This document shows, piece after piece, positions 48,892 to 59,172 of a stretch of DNA of 64,000 nucleotides (the first letter of the stretch is position 1; the number at the start of each line of letters is the position of its first letter). This DNA comes from Pseudomonas fluorescens (GTDB lineage Bacteria > Pseudomonadota > Gammaproteobacteria > Pseudomonadales > Pseudomonadaceae). The translations under genes and the position numbers were made by a program. The notes below the pieces were generated by a model. The model worked only from the letters and a program-made list of their open reading frames with translations, was not told the origin of the DNA and searched no databases. Where the stretch lies: assembly GCF_000967965.1 (NCBI RefSeq), contig NZ_LACC01000026.1, positions 124,001-188,000 of the forward strand, written 5' to 3'.

Positions 48892-51491
48892 ACCTGAAGT
48901 CCCTGTTCGCCAAGCTCAACGACACCAGCCGTACCGCCACCGAAAGCGCCGCGGCGCTGTGCCTGTCGGAACACCACTACGATGTCGAAATCGAGCACCT
49001 GCTGTTGCAGTTGCAGGGCGGCCACGACAACGACCTGCCGGCCATCCTGCGGCATTACGACGTGGTGCCTGAGCGCTTGCAGGCGCAACTGGTGACGGCA
49101 CTGGGGACGTTCAAGAAGGGCAACACCCGCACCCCGGCACTGTCGCCGCACTTGACCCGCATGATCGAGCAGGCATGGGTGCTGGCGTCGATCGAGTTCG
49201 GCCAGGCGCAGATCCGCACCGGCCATCTGTTGCAAGCCTTGCTCGATGACGACGAACTGCGCCGAGTGGTGATCGCGGGTGCGGCCGAGCTGGAGAAGAT
49301 CAACGCCGACGATTTGCGCCTGAACCTCAACGCCTTGGTGGAAGGCAGCGCCGAATCGGCCCTGGCCAAACCGCTGGGCACTGCGGACGTCGCCAGCACC
49401 AGCCCGATCAAAGGCAACGGCAAAACCCCGGCCCTCGACCAATACACCATCAACCTCACGCAAAGCGCTCGTGAAGGCCGGATCGACCCGGTGCTAGGTC
49501 GCGAGTTCGAGGTGCGGCAGATGGTCGACATCCTCACCCGCCGCCGCCAGAACAACCCGATCCTCACTGGTGAGGCCGGCGTCGGCAAAACCGCCGTGGT
49601 CGAAGGCCTGGCCCTGCGCATCATCCAGGGTGACGTGCCGTCGGTGCTCAAGGGCGTCGCCATCCACACCCTGGACCTGGGCCTGTTGCAGGCCGGAGCC
49701 GGGGTGAAAGGCGAATTCGAAAACCGCCTCAAGTCAGTCATCGAAGAAACCAAGCGCAGCCTGCACCCGATCATTCTGTTCATCGACGAAGCGCACACCC
49801 TGATCGGTTCGGGCGGCCAGGCCGGGCAGAACGATGCCGCCAACCTGCTCAAGCCGGCCTTGGCTCGCGGCGAACTGCGCACCATCGCGGCGACCACCTG
49901 GGCCGAGTACAAGAAGTACTTCGAAAAAGATGCCGCCCTCGCCCGCCGCTTCCAGGTGGTGAAGGTCGAAGAGCCGGACGAAGACAAGGCGATCCACATG
50001 CTGCGCGGCCTGCTGGCCAAGATGCAGGAGCATCACAAGGTCACGGTGATGGACGAAGCGCTGGTGCAGGCCGTGCGCCTGTCCAATCGCTACATCACCG
50101 GGCGCCAACTGCCGGACAAGGCCGTCAGCGTGCTGGACACCGCCTGCGCCCGGGTCGCCCTCGGGCAATCGGCGCAGCCGGGGCCGCTGGAAGACTGCAA
50201 ACGCCAGATCGACAATTTGCAGGCGGAAATCTCGGTACTGCAGCAGGAAGCCGCCAAAGGCAGCGACCATGCCCGACGCCTGGCCACCCTCAACACCGAA
50301 CTGCTGAGCGAACAGCAGACTCGCGATGCCCTCGAGCAACAGTGGCAACGCGAGCTGCAACTGGTGGAAAAACTCGGCGCCCTCAGCCACCCGGAAAACC
50401 AGGCACCGGATACCCAGGAGATTGCCGCGGTGCGCGCCGAACTGGCCAGCGTCCAGGGTGAGCAACCGCTGGTGCATGCCCTGGTGGATGGCGGCACCAT
50501 CGGCGAAGTGATCTCCGGCTGGACCGGCATCCCGCTGGGCAAGATGCTGCGCGACGAAATCGAAACCGTGCAGCGCCTGCCGGCGTTGCTGGGCGAGCGT
50601 GTGCTCGGCCAGGACCACGCACTGCAGGAAATCGGCAAGCGCATCAAGATTTCCCGAGCTCGCATGGAAGACCCGAACAAACCGATCGGCGTGTTTCTGT
50701 TGCTCGGCCCGAGCGGCGTCGGCAAGACCGAAACCGCATTGGCGCTGGCCGACACCCTGTACGGCGGCGAGCGTAACGTCATCACTATCAACATGTCCGA
50801 GTACCAGGAAGCCCACACGGTTTCGAGCCTCAAGGGTTCGCCACCGGGTTATGTCGGCTATGGCGAGGGCGGCGTGCTGACCGAAGCCGTGCGACGCAAG
50901 CCCTACAGCGTGGTGCTGCTCGATGAAGTGGAAAAAGCCCACCCGGACGTGCTCGAACTGTTTTTCCAGGTGTTCGACAAAGGCGTGCTGGATGACGGCG
51001 AAGGTCGCGAGATCAACTTCCGCAACACCGTGATCATCCTCACTTCCAACACCGGGACCGACCGCATCATGCAGTGGTGCCTCAATGCGCAGCCACAACC
51101 GACGCCGGAAGACATCGTCGAAGGGCTGCGTGACGAGTTGAACCAAGTGTTCAAGCCGGCCTTCCTCGGCCGCCTGACCATCGTCCCCTACTACCCGGTC
51201 AAGGACGCGATCCTGGAGCGCATCGTCGCGCTCAAGCTTGCGCGCATTCGCCAGCGCTTCGAGCGCAATCATCAGGCCGTCCTGAGCTATGACGAGGCGC
51301 TGGTCAAGGCCATTGCCTCGCGCTGCACGGAAGTCGACAGCGGCGCCCGCAACATCGACAACATTTTGTCCAAGACCCTGATGCCAGAACTGGCCCAGCG
51401 GGTCCTGGAGCGCATGGCGCAGGACAAACCGATTCAGAGTTTGAACATCGAGTTGGGCAGCGACGGCGATTTCGCCTATCGCCTGAACTGA
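48888..51491 (+). CDS. clpV: T6SS ATPase ClpV (TssH)
   Basis: 867 residues starting at GTG 48888. An N-terminal Clp repeat domain, then two AAA+ domains: Walker A GEAGVGKTAVVEG (about residue 228) with Walker B IILFIDEAHTL, and Walker A GPSGVGKTETALA (about 607) with Walker B VVLLDEVEKAHPDV; a coiled-coil middle domain lies between. ClpV disassembles contracted TssBC sheath for reuse. The overlap with tssG places it in the core operon. Confidence 0.97.
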   Translation: MNLKSLFAKLNDTSRTATESAAALCLSEHHYDVEIEHLLLQLQGGHDNDLPAILRHYDVVPERLQAQLVTALGTFKKGNTRTPALSPHLTRMIEQAWVLASIEFGQAQIRTGHLLQALLDDDELRRVVIAGAAELEKINADDLRLNLNALVEGSAESALAKPLGTADVASTSPIKGNGKTPALDQYTINLTQSAREGRIDPVLGREFEVRQMVDILTRRRQNNPILTGEAGVGKTAVVEGLALRIIQGDVPSVLKGVAIHTLDLGLLQAGAGVKGEFENRLKSVIEETKRSLHPIILFIDEAHTLIGSGGQAGQNDAANLLKPALARGELRTIAATTWAEYKKYFEKDAALARRFQVVKVEEPDEDKAIHMLRGLLAKMQEHHKVTVMDEALVQAVRLSNRYITGRQLPDKAVSVLDTACARVALGQSAQPGPLEDCKRQIDNLQAEISVLQQEAAKGSDHARRLATLNTELLSEQQTRDALEQQWQRELQLVEKLGALSHPENQAPDTQEIAAVRAELASVQGEQPLVHALVDGGTIGEVISGWTGIPLGKMLRDEIETVQRLPALLGERVLGQDHALQEIGKRIKISRARMEDPNKPIGVFLLLGPSGVGKTETALALADTLYGGERNVITINMSEYQEAHTVSSLKGSPPGYVGYGEGGVLTEAVRRKPYSVVLLDEVEKAHPDVLELFFQVFDKGVLDDGEGREINFRNTVIILTSNTGTDRIMQWCLNAQPQPTPEDIVEGLRDELNQVFKPAFLGRLTIVPYYPVKDAILERIVALKLARIRQRFERNHQAVLSYDEALVKAIASRCTEVDSGARNIDNILSKTLMPELAQRVLERMAQDKPIQSLNIELGSDGDFAYRLN

Positions 51492-51514
51492 TCGGGCATT
51501 TACAGGTAGTGGTC

Positions 51515-52261
51515 ATGGACAAGAGATATCCAGGGAAGCGTCCCGAAAAGACGGCGTTGGCTAAATGCCTGACGGCGGTGGTGATGATGGCGGTACTGAG
51601 CGCCTGTGGCGTCACCGACCGGGTCGGCAAGCGGGTCGACGACACGTGGGCCGGCGACATGCTGTTCGACGACAACGAGAAAGTCATCCTGACGTCCGAC
51701 GGCGGCAACCAGCTCAATCCCGACGCGTCCGGCAAGCCGCTTTCGGTGGTGCTGCGCGTGTACCAGCTGACATCGCTGGAGCGCTTTGCGTCGGTGGATG
51801 CCGACTCGCTGTGGGACGACCCGCAAAAGGCTCTCGGCAATACCCTGCTGGAAAACCGCGAAATCACCTTGTTGCCGGGCATGGGGCAAGTCGACAAGTG
51901 GCCCCTGAACAAAGCAGCCGGCTATGTCGGCGTCGCGGCTTTTTTCCGCACTGATGAGAACAGTCGCTGGAAGGTCGCGTTTGACGCCAACTCCCTGCGC
52001 AAGGACGGCATCTGGTTCTCCTCCGACGGCCTGCGGGTGCTGGTGGACAACAACACCGTGTCGGCCGTCAGCGGCGTCGACGTGCTGGACAAACCCAAGA
52101 CCCAGGAACAACTGGCCAAAGCCGCTGAGCAACCGGCCGAACCCACGCTGACCGACCGTGTGCAGGACGCTGTGGTGCAGAAGGCCCAGGACCAGGCGAG
52201 TGCCTCCGCGCAAAAAGCCGTGGACTCGAAATTGAATTCATTATTGGAAGGCGCTCAATGA
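51515..52261 (+). CDS. tssJ: T6SS outer-membrane lipoprotein TssJ
   Basis: 248 residues with a lipoprotein signal, lipidated C31 in AVLSACGV. The transthyretin-like domain (PLSVVLRVYQLTSLERF, DKWPLNKAAGYVGVAAFF) is typical, but the Ala/Gln-rich tail (AEQPAEPTLTDRVQDAVVQ and on) makes it longer than the usual ~170 residues. Anchors TssM to the outer membrane. I prefer the ATG at 51515 over the GTG two codons earlier. Confidence 0.9.
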   Translation: MDKRYPGKRPEKTALAKCLTAVVMMAVLSACGVTDRVGKRVDDTWAGDMLFDDNEKVILTSDGGNQLNPDASGKPLSVVLRVYQLTSLERFASVDADSLWDDPQKALGNTLLENREITLLPGMGQVDKWPLNKAAGYVGVAAFFRTDENSRWKVAFDANSLRKDGIWFSSDGLRVLVDNNTVSAVSGVDVLDKPKTQEQLAKAAEQPAEPTLTDRVQDAVVQKAQDQASASAQKAVDSKLNSLLEGAQ

Positions 52262-53601
52262 GTAAGCAAAGCCGGGTGATGTGGTCCGAAGGCATGTTCC
52301 TTTTGCCACAGCATTTCCAGTATCAGGATGAGTTCCACCAGCATCAGCTGGCGCAGGCGACCCTGCGCAACACGCCTTTTCACTGGGGCGTGCAGTTGCT
52401 GGAAGTGGACGAGGAAGCCCTCGCCACCGGTTCCCTGCAGCTCAAGCGGCTGAAACTGGTGTTTCCCGACGGCAGCCTGTTCGACGCACCGCAGCACGAT
52501 CCGCTGCCTGCCGCCCGGGACTTGAAGGACCTGCTCAAGGGTAACGACCTGAAGGTCTACGCCGCGCTGAAACTGCCTGAGCCTTTCGGCCTGAACTACG
52601 TCGAAGACGGCCAGGAGCAAAAAACCGGGCGGCGCTTTCGCAAGCAGTTCGACACCTTGCCGGACCTCAACGAAGGCGACCTGGAAAACGAAATCACCAG
52701 CCTGCGCCTGAACGTGGTGATGCTGATCGACGGCGACAACCTCGATGGCTACACCTGGTGCCCGATTGCCCGGCTGTCGCGCAACAACATCGGCGGTTTC
52801 AACCTCGATGGGCATTTCGTGCACCCGACGCTGCACCTGGGCACCCACGACACCCTGATCGGACTGGGCAAGCGTTTGCTCGGTGCCTTGCAATCCAAGA
52901 GCAAGGCGCTGTCGGGCCGTCGCCGCGAGCGTGCGGATCAGATCGCCGAGTTCGGCTCCAGCGACGTGACCCTGTTCTGGCTGTTGAACACAGTGAACCG
53001 TGCCCACCCGGCCCTGGCGCACCTGCTTGCGCACCCGCGCTTGCACCCCGAGCGCTTGTATCTGTTCCTGGCCGAACTCGCCGGCGGATTGCTGACGTTC
53101 TCGCTGGACACCCAACTCAACGACATCCCCGAGTACGACCACCACGACCCGGCGGCCTCGCTGGTAAAGCTCGACGAAATGATTCGCGTGCTGCTCGACA
53201 ACGTGGTGCCGAACCAGTGTGTGGTGATCAACCTGACCCAGACCAAACCCTCCTACTGGCAAGGGCAGTTGCACGACCCACGGTTGGCGGAGGCGGACTT
53301 CTACATCTCCGTGCACGCCGACATGCCGGGGGCGAGCCTGCTGGAACTGGTGCCTCGGGCGTTCAAGGTCGGCTCGCCGGAAGACATCGAAGTGGTGGTC
53401 AACAGCGCCATGCCTGGGGTCACCCTCAATCATTCGACCCGCCTGCCCAATGCGATTCCGGTGCGACTGGACAATCACTACTTCTCCATCGAGCCCCATG
53501 GTCGGGTCTACGAACGAATGATGAGTGCCCAGGCCATCTCTTTCTATGCGCCCAGCGCGTTCACCAACCTCAAGCTTGAACTGATGGCGGTACTCAAATG
53601 A
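52258..53601 (+). CDS. tssK: T6SS baseplate protein TssK
   Basis: 447 residues of TssK: VMWSEGMFLLPQHFQYQDEF at the start, FPDGSLFDAP, RLYLFLAELAGGLLTF, then FYISVHADMPGASLLELVPR and the C-terminal ending with QAISFYAPSAFTNLKLELMAVLK in parts. Links baseplate to the TssL-TssM membrane complex. ATGA overlaps with tssJ before and tssL after. Confidence 0.97.
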   Translation: MSKQSRVMWSEGMFLLPQHFQYQDEFHQHQLAQATLRNTPFHWGVQLLEVDEEALATGSLQLKRLKLVFPDGSLFDAPQHDPLPAARDLKDLLKGNDLKVYAALKLPEPFGLNYVEDGQEQKTGRRFRKQFDTLPDLNEGDLENEITSLRLNVVMLIDGDNLDGYTWCPIARLSRNNIGGFNLDGHFVHPTLHLGTHDTLIGLGKRLLGALQSKSKALSGRRRERADQIAEFGSSDVTLFWLLNTVNRAHPALAHLLAHPRLHPERLYLFLAELAGGLLTFSLDTQLNDIPEYDHHDPAASLVKLDEMIRVLLDNVVPNQCVVINLTQTKPSYWQGQLHDPRLAEADFYISVHADMPGASLLELVPRAFKVGSPEDIEVVVNSAMPGVTLNHSTRLPNAIPVRLDNHYFSIEPHGRVYERMMSAQAISFYAPSAFTNLKLELMAVLK

Positions 53602-54311
53602 CCGAAGCCGTACTGCAAGGCGCCGTTGCGGCCGCCCGTGAAAAACCGACACTCAAAGACCTGGTGCAGGACTTCATCAGCATGGCGCTGATCGTGCGCA
53701 AGGGTCGCCAGGTGACTTCGGTCAGCGCCTTCGAGGCGAGCGTCGATACCTTCTTCAAGGCGCTGGAACGCGATGCCCGTGGCGCCAACTACAGCGTCGA
53801 ACAGGTGAAGGACACCCAGTACGCCCTGTGTGCGTTCCTCGATGAAAGCGTGTTGCGCTCCGGAGACAACGAGTTGCGTCGGCACTTTGAATTGCAGCCG
53901 CTGCAGTTCCGCTATTTCGGCGTGCACCTGGCCGGCGAAGGCTTCTTCGAAAAAATCGATGCGCTGCGTGGCGACGTCAAACAGAACCTCGATGTGCTCG
54001 AGGTTTACCACCTGTGTCTGGCCCTGGGTTTCGAAGGCAAGTTCAGCCTCGGGCAAAAGGACCAGCTGCGCTACCTGGCCAATACCCTGGGCCAGGACAT
54101 CGCGCGTTTTCGCAAGACGCCCAAGGCCCTCTCGCCTGACTGGGCGTTGCCCGACCAGGTCTCGCAGATGCTGCGCCATGAGGTTCCCCTGTGGCTCTAC
54201 CTGGCGCTGATTGCGCTGGTCTGCGCGGGTGTCTACCTGACGCTGGACTGGTTGCTGGCCAAAGACCTGGCCGCATTGTCCGAACAAATCAGCCAGCTGT
54301 TCAGTGCCTGA
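53598..54311 (+). CDS. tssL: T6SS membrane protein TssL (DotU-like, short form)
   Basis: 237 residues: the cytoplasmic DotU domain (VKDTQYALCAFLDESVL, HLAGEGFFEKIDALRGD, LEVYHLCLALGFEGKF) and one C-terminal tail-anchor helix (VPLWLYLALIALVCAGVYL). It has no peptidoglycan-binding OmpA domain; in this cluster that domain is on the second IcmF protein (59169-61643). Confidence 0.95.
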   Translation: MTEAVLQGAVAAAREKPTLKDLVQDFISMALIVRKGRQVTSVSAFEASVDTFFKALERDARGANYSVEQVKDTQYALCAFLDESVLRSGDNELRRHFELQPLQFRYFGVHLAGEGFFEKIDALRGDVKQNLDVLEVYHLCLALGFEGKFSLGQKDQLRYLANTLGQDIARFRKTPKALSPDWALPDQVSQMLRHEVPLWLYLALIALVCAGVYLTLDWLLAKDLAALSEQISQLFSA

Positions 54312-54341
54312 AAACAGGTCAGGTAATCGAGTCAGGAAGAC

Positions 54342-57300
54342 ATGAAGACATTATTGCGTTCGTTGAAAAGTTTTTGGTTCCTCGTTCCCGTCCTGTGGCT
54401 GGCGAGCCTGGCGGTCTGCTGGTTCGTGGCCCCGCACGTGAGTTGGCTGCGCGGTTATGCGCTGGAAGCGATGGCGATCGTCAGTGCCTTCTATCTGCTG
54501 ATCATTGTGCTGCGTCAGTACAAGCGCATCCGCGCCGAGCACAACCTTGAAAACCTGGTGCAGATCGAAGTCGATCGCTCGCTCAAATCCGCCGGTGAAT
54601 TCCGCGATCAGCAAGTGCTGCGCGAACGCCTCAAGCACGCCATCGCGATGCTGCGCGCTGATCGTTCGGCCGGTGGCGGCGGCTCGTCGGCGCTTTATGA
54701 TTTGCCGTGGTACCTGGTCATCGGCATGTCGGCAGCGGGCAAGACCTCGTTGCTGACCCGCTCCGGCCTGTCCGCGAGCATTGCCAGCAGCGCCAACGAC
54801 ACCGAGAGCGGCACCCAGCATTGCGATTGGTATTTCAGCCCCGAGGCCGTGATGATCGACACGGCCGGCCGTTACCTGCGGGACGACCCGTCGGCCAGCG
54901 AGTTCGCCGCCTTCCTGCGGATGCTGAAAAAGCAGCGCAGCAAAGCCGCGGTCAACGGCTTGGTGTTGGTGGTGAGCCTGCCGGAACTGCTGGCGTGCAG
55001 CGCCGCCGAGCGCAACGAACTGGCCGCACAACTGGTGTCGCGCATCGAGGAATACAACGAGTGCCTGGACGCCAGTCCGCCGATCTACCTGATGCTGAGC
55101 AAGACCGATCAACTGCCGGGCTTCAGCCAGGCGTTTGAAGGCCTGGACCTGAACGAGCGCCAGCAACCGCTGGGCATGACCTTCGGTTTGTCCGAGATCC
55201 GCAACCAGGGCCTGCGCCCGGTGCTGGATGCCAAGCTGGCCAACCTGCACGGCCATATTCGTCGTCACGTCGACGCCCAGATGATTGCCTTGGGTGCCGA
55301 TGCCAACAGCGCCCTGCTGAACTTCCCGAACTATTTCGCCGAGCTGTCGGGGGTGCTGGAGCAGTTTCTCCAGCACTTCGCCGAGAGCGGTCGCAGCGGT
55401 GCGCCGCTGTTGCTGCGCGGGCTGTATTTCACCAGCGCCTTGCAGACCGACCAGCAGTTGAGCCAGGTGTATGAAGACGACCTGGCCGAGTCGTTTGCCT
55501 TGCAAGCGGAGCATGAGCAACTGGAGCAAAGCAGCGGCAAGAAAATCAGCGACCGCAGCTACTTCATCACCGATACGTTCCGTCGGGTGATCTTCCCGGA
55601 CCGTGACCTGACCCTCTATCAGTCGCGCCTGGGCAAGAACACCTCCGCCAGCCCTGCCCTGCTGGGCCTGGCGGTGCTGGCCGGGGTTGCGTTCATTGGC
55701 TGGCAAGCCCTGTCGTTCCAGAACAACCGTCAGTGGCTGGCCACACTGCGCGAGCAACTGACCGAACTGCAACAGTCCCCGGACCGTGCCGGGCTGCTCG
55801 CCTCGGGCCAGGGCCTGGAACTGCTGCGCGATCAACTCTCGGCCATCGAGAAGTACCGTGCCAAAGGTGTGCCGCTGCAACTCGGCGCGGGCCTCTATCG
55901 TGGTGACGACATCTACCGCGTCGCGCAGACTGCCTACTTGCAGCAACTGCGCACCCAGGCGCTGGAACCGGTCACCTTGCAACTGCAATTGCAGATGCGC
56001 GCCTTCAATGAGTTCGCCAAGACCATGGACGCGCAGAACAGCTTTGCGCCTGCGCCAAACAAAGCCGACCCGGTCAAAGCCCGCGCGCAAGGCCAGAAAC
56101 TGCCGGTGCGCTTGAACAACCTGCCGCGCAGTGGCGGTGATGTGGCCAGCCGCCTGACCGGTGCCGCCAAGGGTGCCGCCAACAAGGCACGGGGGGATGC
56201 GCTGACGGCACTGCGCAACCCAGCCACGGCGAGCGATGCCGCTGATTTGTCGGCGACCACCGGCGGGCTGTCGTTGTCCGAGGAAATGCTCGGCCGGCTG
56301 GATGAGCGCCAAGTCGCGTCCATCATCGAGTCCTACAACGCGCTGAAGCTCTACCTGATGCTCACGCAACCCGGCACCCATCCAGATCCGGAGTTCGTCG
56401 GCGCTGCATTGCCGGTGGCCTGGGCCAATACCGCCAGTGCCGACAATCCTGTCAGCACCGCGGTGATTCAGGACAACTCACCGGTCTACGTGCAATTGCT
56501 CAAGAATGGCCAGGCACCGACCTTGTCGCGTAACGAGCAGCTGATCAGCGAAACTCGCAACAGCCTCAAGTCCTTCATGATTTCCAGCTCGCTGGTGGAC
56601 CGTGAATACCTGCGTCTGCAACTGGAATCCAGCCGTCAGTTCCCGGCCGTGGGCTTGAGCGACCTGGTGCCGATGCCAGGCCGTCAGTTGCTGTACGGCA
56701 CCGAGGCGGTCCCGGCGATTTTCACCCGCCAGGGCTGGGAACATTTCGTCAAGCCCGAGCTGATCAAGCTGGTGTCGGGCAACCTGCAAAATGAATCGGA
56801 CTGGGTGCTCGACGGCGAAGGCGGCGACAGCATCGTGCAGAAAGCCAACTTCATCCGTGAGTTCATGACGCGCTACAAGCGCGACTACACACAAGCCTGG
56901 TACACCTTCATCGACAGCGTCGGCGTTCGTCATTTCACCGACATGGCCAATGCGACCCAGCAACTGTCGCTGCTCAGCGACGTGCAGAACTCGCCGGTGA
57001 AAATCCTCCTGGCGGCGATCAACGACAACACTCAATGGGACGTCCCTGCCCCCCGCGAAACCCTGCCAGCGGGCATCAAGCCCGATGACGGATTCTGGAG
57101 CAGCGTCACCGGGATCTTCGATGGAAAGAATTCATCGGCAAGTACGTTGATTTCGCCTTTACCGGCGGTCGACGACGGCAGCCTGGCCAAACGCTTCGAG
57201 CCAGTGTCGCGGGTGTTTGCGGTGCAGAACGCCGAAGGCGCCGACAGCACGATCATGGACCGCTACCTGGCGGCCTTGCGCAAACTCAAAGTGCGGATGA

Positions 57301-58214
57301 ACAACATCCAGCGCTCCCAGGACGTTGGCAAGAGCAGCAAGCAGCTGATCAGCGAAACCCTCGAAGGGTTGCCAAGTGAAGTGACCAGCGTGCGCAACTA
57401 TGTCGAGACCACCGTCGACACCAGCCAGGGCGGTCTGTCCGATTCGTTGCAGGGCCTGTTCAGCCTGCCGATCCAGTTTGCCTGGGAAACCCTGCGCGAC
57501 CCGGCCGGCCAACAGATTGCCAAGGCCTGGGCGCAGCAGATTGCCAAGCCCTGGGAGCAGGTCATGGCGCACCGTTACCCGATTGCGCCCGGTAGCCGCA
57601 ATGAAGCCTCGGTCAAGGATCTACAGCGTTTCGTCGACCCGGAGTCCGGGCTGCTGCCGAACTTCAAGCGCAACGAAATCGGCAATCTGTCCGGTGGCGA
57701 AGGCCTGGGGATGAGCAGCAACAGCAAGGCAACGCCGCTGGTCAACCCGAACATGGTCAACAGCATCGACAAGGCCAGTTCGTTGGGCCAGGTGATCGCC
57801 AGCCTGTCGGACCGCGACAACGGCTTCGAGATCATGCTCGAACCTTCCGCCAACCTGACCGACATCATCTTCACCCTCGATGGCCAGGTGCAGCACTACC
57901 GCAACGGCAAGACCAGCTGGAGCCGCTTCTCGTGGCCGGGCACGACCACCACGCCGGGCGCACGCCTGGATGTGGTCACCCTGACCGGCGAGCGCATCAC
58001 GGTGTTCGACTACCCGGGCCGCTGGGGTCTGCTGCGCATGAACGACAGCGCGCGGGTCAGCGATCTTGACGGCATCCAGCAGCGCTTCAGCTGGAACACC
58101 AGCAGTGGCCCGGTCAGCCTCGCCGTGCGCAACTACGGCGGCGTCAAGTTGACCGACCTTGCCAACGTCAAGGCATTGAGCGCGCTCAACAGCAAAGAAG
58201 GTCAAGCGCTGTGA
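54342..58214 (+). CDS. tssM: T6SS membrane complex protein TssM (IcmF)
   Basis: 1290 residues. Two N-terminal membrane helices (about 10-60), the IcmF NTPase-like domain with Walker A GMSAAGKTSLL (about 127-137), a third helix near residue 445 (LLGLAVLAGVAFIGWQALSF), then a large periplasmic part ending in the conserved beta domain that contacts TssJ. It spans the envelope and gates the firing channel. Length and domains are complete. Confidence 0.96.
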   Translation: MKTLLRSLKSFWFLVPVLWLASLAVCWFVAPHVSWLRGYALEAMAIVSAFYLLIIVLRQYKRIRAEHNLENLVQIEVDRSLKSAGEFRDQQVLRERLKHAIAMLRADRSAGGGGSSALYDLPWYLVIGMSAAGKTSLLTRSGLSASIASSANDTESGTQHCDWYFSPEAVMIDTAGRYLRDDPSASEFAAFLRMLKKQRSKAAVNGLVLVVSLPELLACSAAERNELAAQLVSRIEEYNECLDASPPIYLMLSKTDQLPGFSQAFEGLDLNERQQPLGMTFGLSEIRNQGLRPVLDAKLANLHGHIRRHVDAQMIALGADANSALLNFPNYFAELSGVLEQFLQHFAESGRSGAPLLLRGLYFTSALQTDQQLSQVYEDDLAESFALQAEHEQLEQSSGKKISDRSYFITDTFRRVIFPDRDLTLYQSRLGKNTSASPALLGLAVLAGVAFIGWQALSFQNNRQWLATLREQLTELQQSPDRAGLLASGQGLELLRDQLSAIEKYRAKGVPLQLGAGLYRGDDIYRVAQTAYLQQLRTQALEPVTLQLQLQMRAFNEFAKTMDAQNSFAPAPNKADPVKARAQGQKLPVRLNNLPRSGGDVASRLTGAAKGAANKARGDALTALRNPATASDAADLSATTGGLSLSEEMLGRLDERQVASIIESYNALKLYLMLTQPGTHPDPEFVGAALPVAWANTASADNPVSTAVIQDNSPVYVQLLKNGQAPTLSRNEQLISETRNSLKSFMISSSLVDREYLRLQLESSRQFPAVGLSDLVPMPGRQLLYGTEAVPAIFTRQGWEHFVKPELIKLVSGNLQNESDWVLDGEGGDSIVQKANFIREFMTRYKRDYTQAWYTFIDSVGVRHFTDMANATQQLSLLSDVQNSPVKILLAAINDNTQWDVPAPRETLPAGIKPDDGFWSSVTGIFDGKNSSASTLISPLPAVDDGSLAKRFEPVSRVFAVQNAEGADSTIMDRYLAALRKLKVRMNNIQRSQDVGKSSKQLISETLEGLPSEVTSVRNYVETTVDTSQGGLSDSLQGLFSLPIQFAWETLRDPAGQQIAKAWAQQIAKPWEQVMAHRYPIAPGSRNEASVKDLQRFVDPESGLLPNFKRNEIGNLSGGEGLGMSSNSKATPLVNPNMVNSIDKASSLGQVIASLSDRDNGFEIMLEPSANLTDIIFTLDGQVQHYRNGKTSWSRFSWPGTTTTPGARLDVVTLTGERITVFDYPGRWGLLRMNDSARVSDLDGIQQRFSWNTSSGPVSLAVRNYGGVKLTDLANVKALSALNSKEGQAL

Positions 58215-58245
58215 GCCGCCGAGCCTTGAAGCAGGGTTGCGGCCA

Positions 58246-59172
58246 ATGATCGGCTGCTTCGGCAAGGTGCCCGCGAGCCCGGACTTCGTCAGTCTGCAAG
58301 GTGCGGGTGACGACGTCTGCGAGTTCGATAGCTGGCTGCAAGGGGCGCTGGCCGCCCTGCAGCATCGCGACGACTGGCGCGAGCTGTTCGACGGGTTGCC
58401 GCTGTGCTTTTTCAGCTACCGCGCGCGCAGCGGCAACTGGTTACTGGGTGGGCTGATCAGCTCGAGGGATTCGAGTGGACGGCGCTATCCGTTCTTCATT
58501 TTCCAGACCCTCAAGGCCAGTGAAGCCGAGCCTCTGGTCAATCCGTTCACCCTGGGTGAATTGTTCAGCGGGCAGATCCGGCCGCTGCTGCACATGGCCG
58601 TTCAGGGTGAAAGCACCTCGGTGCTGTTCGAACGCATCAAGGCCCTGCGCCCGTTGCAAGGCCAGGACTTCGAGTTGTTCCGGCGCGTGCATGACAAGTT
58701 CCTGGTGAACTTCAACCTGCGCGATATCAGTACCGCCCTCGAAGGCGCCTACCCGGAGTTCGTCACCAATGCCGTGCTGACCCGTCTTCAGGCCCTGAGA
58801 AGGCACCTGGCTCACGCGACGCCAATCGGCATCGCCCTGCCCTTGCCGGCGGAAAGAGGCCTGAAGAATCCGACCGCCGATCTGTGGGTCACCTGGCTGA
58901 CACAAATGACACCGGAACGCGCCGTGCCGCAGATCAGCCTGCTGGCGGACGACTTCATGCGTCCCCGGCTGATCTGTTTTGCATCGCGCCAGACCAGCGA
59001 CGCCTACCGCGTGCTGACGGGCATCAGTGACCGTTCGCAGAGCTACGACGTGCTGGCGTCCTTCGATGCCTTTGACGAGCACCACCGCACACACGCCTTT
59101 CCCGAAATCGACCGCCCTCTGGGTGACGTTATCGACCGTTTTGTCGATGCCCTGGATTCGAAGCCTGTATGA
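58246..59172 (+). CDS. tagF: TagF-family T6SS post-translational regulator
   Basis: 308 residues. The N-terminal TagF pattern is clear: IGCFGKVPASPDFVSLQG, FSYRARSGNWLLGGLISSRD, SGRRYPFFIFQ. TagF represses T6SS activity in P. aeruginosa by acting with Fha. I saw no Fha or PppA/PpkA here. ATG 58246 is used; a TTG nine bases upstream is an alternative. Its stop overlaps the next start (ATGA). Confidence 0.9.
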   Translation: MIGCFGKVPASPDFVSLQGAGDDVCEFDSWLQGALAALQHRDDWRELFDGLPLCFFSYRARSGNWLLGGLISSRDSSGRRYPFFIFQTLKASEAEPLVNPFTLGELFSGQIRPLLHMAVQGESTSVLFERIKALRPLQGQDFELFRRVHDKFLVNFNLRDISTALEGAYPEFVTNAVLTRLQALRRHLAHATPIGIALPLPAERGLKNPTADLWVTWLTQMTPERAVPQISLLADDFMRPRLICFASRQTSDAYRVLTGISDRSQSYDVLASFDAFDEHHRTHAFPEIDRPLGDVIDRFVDALDSKPV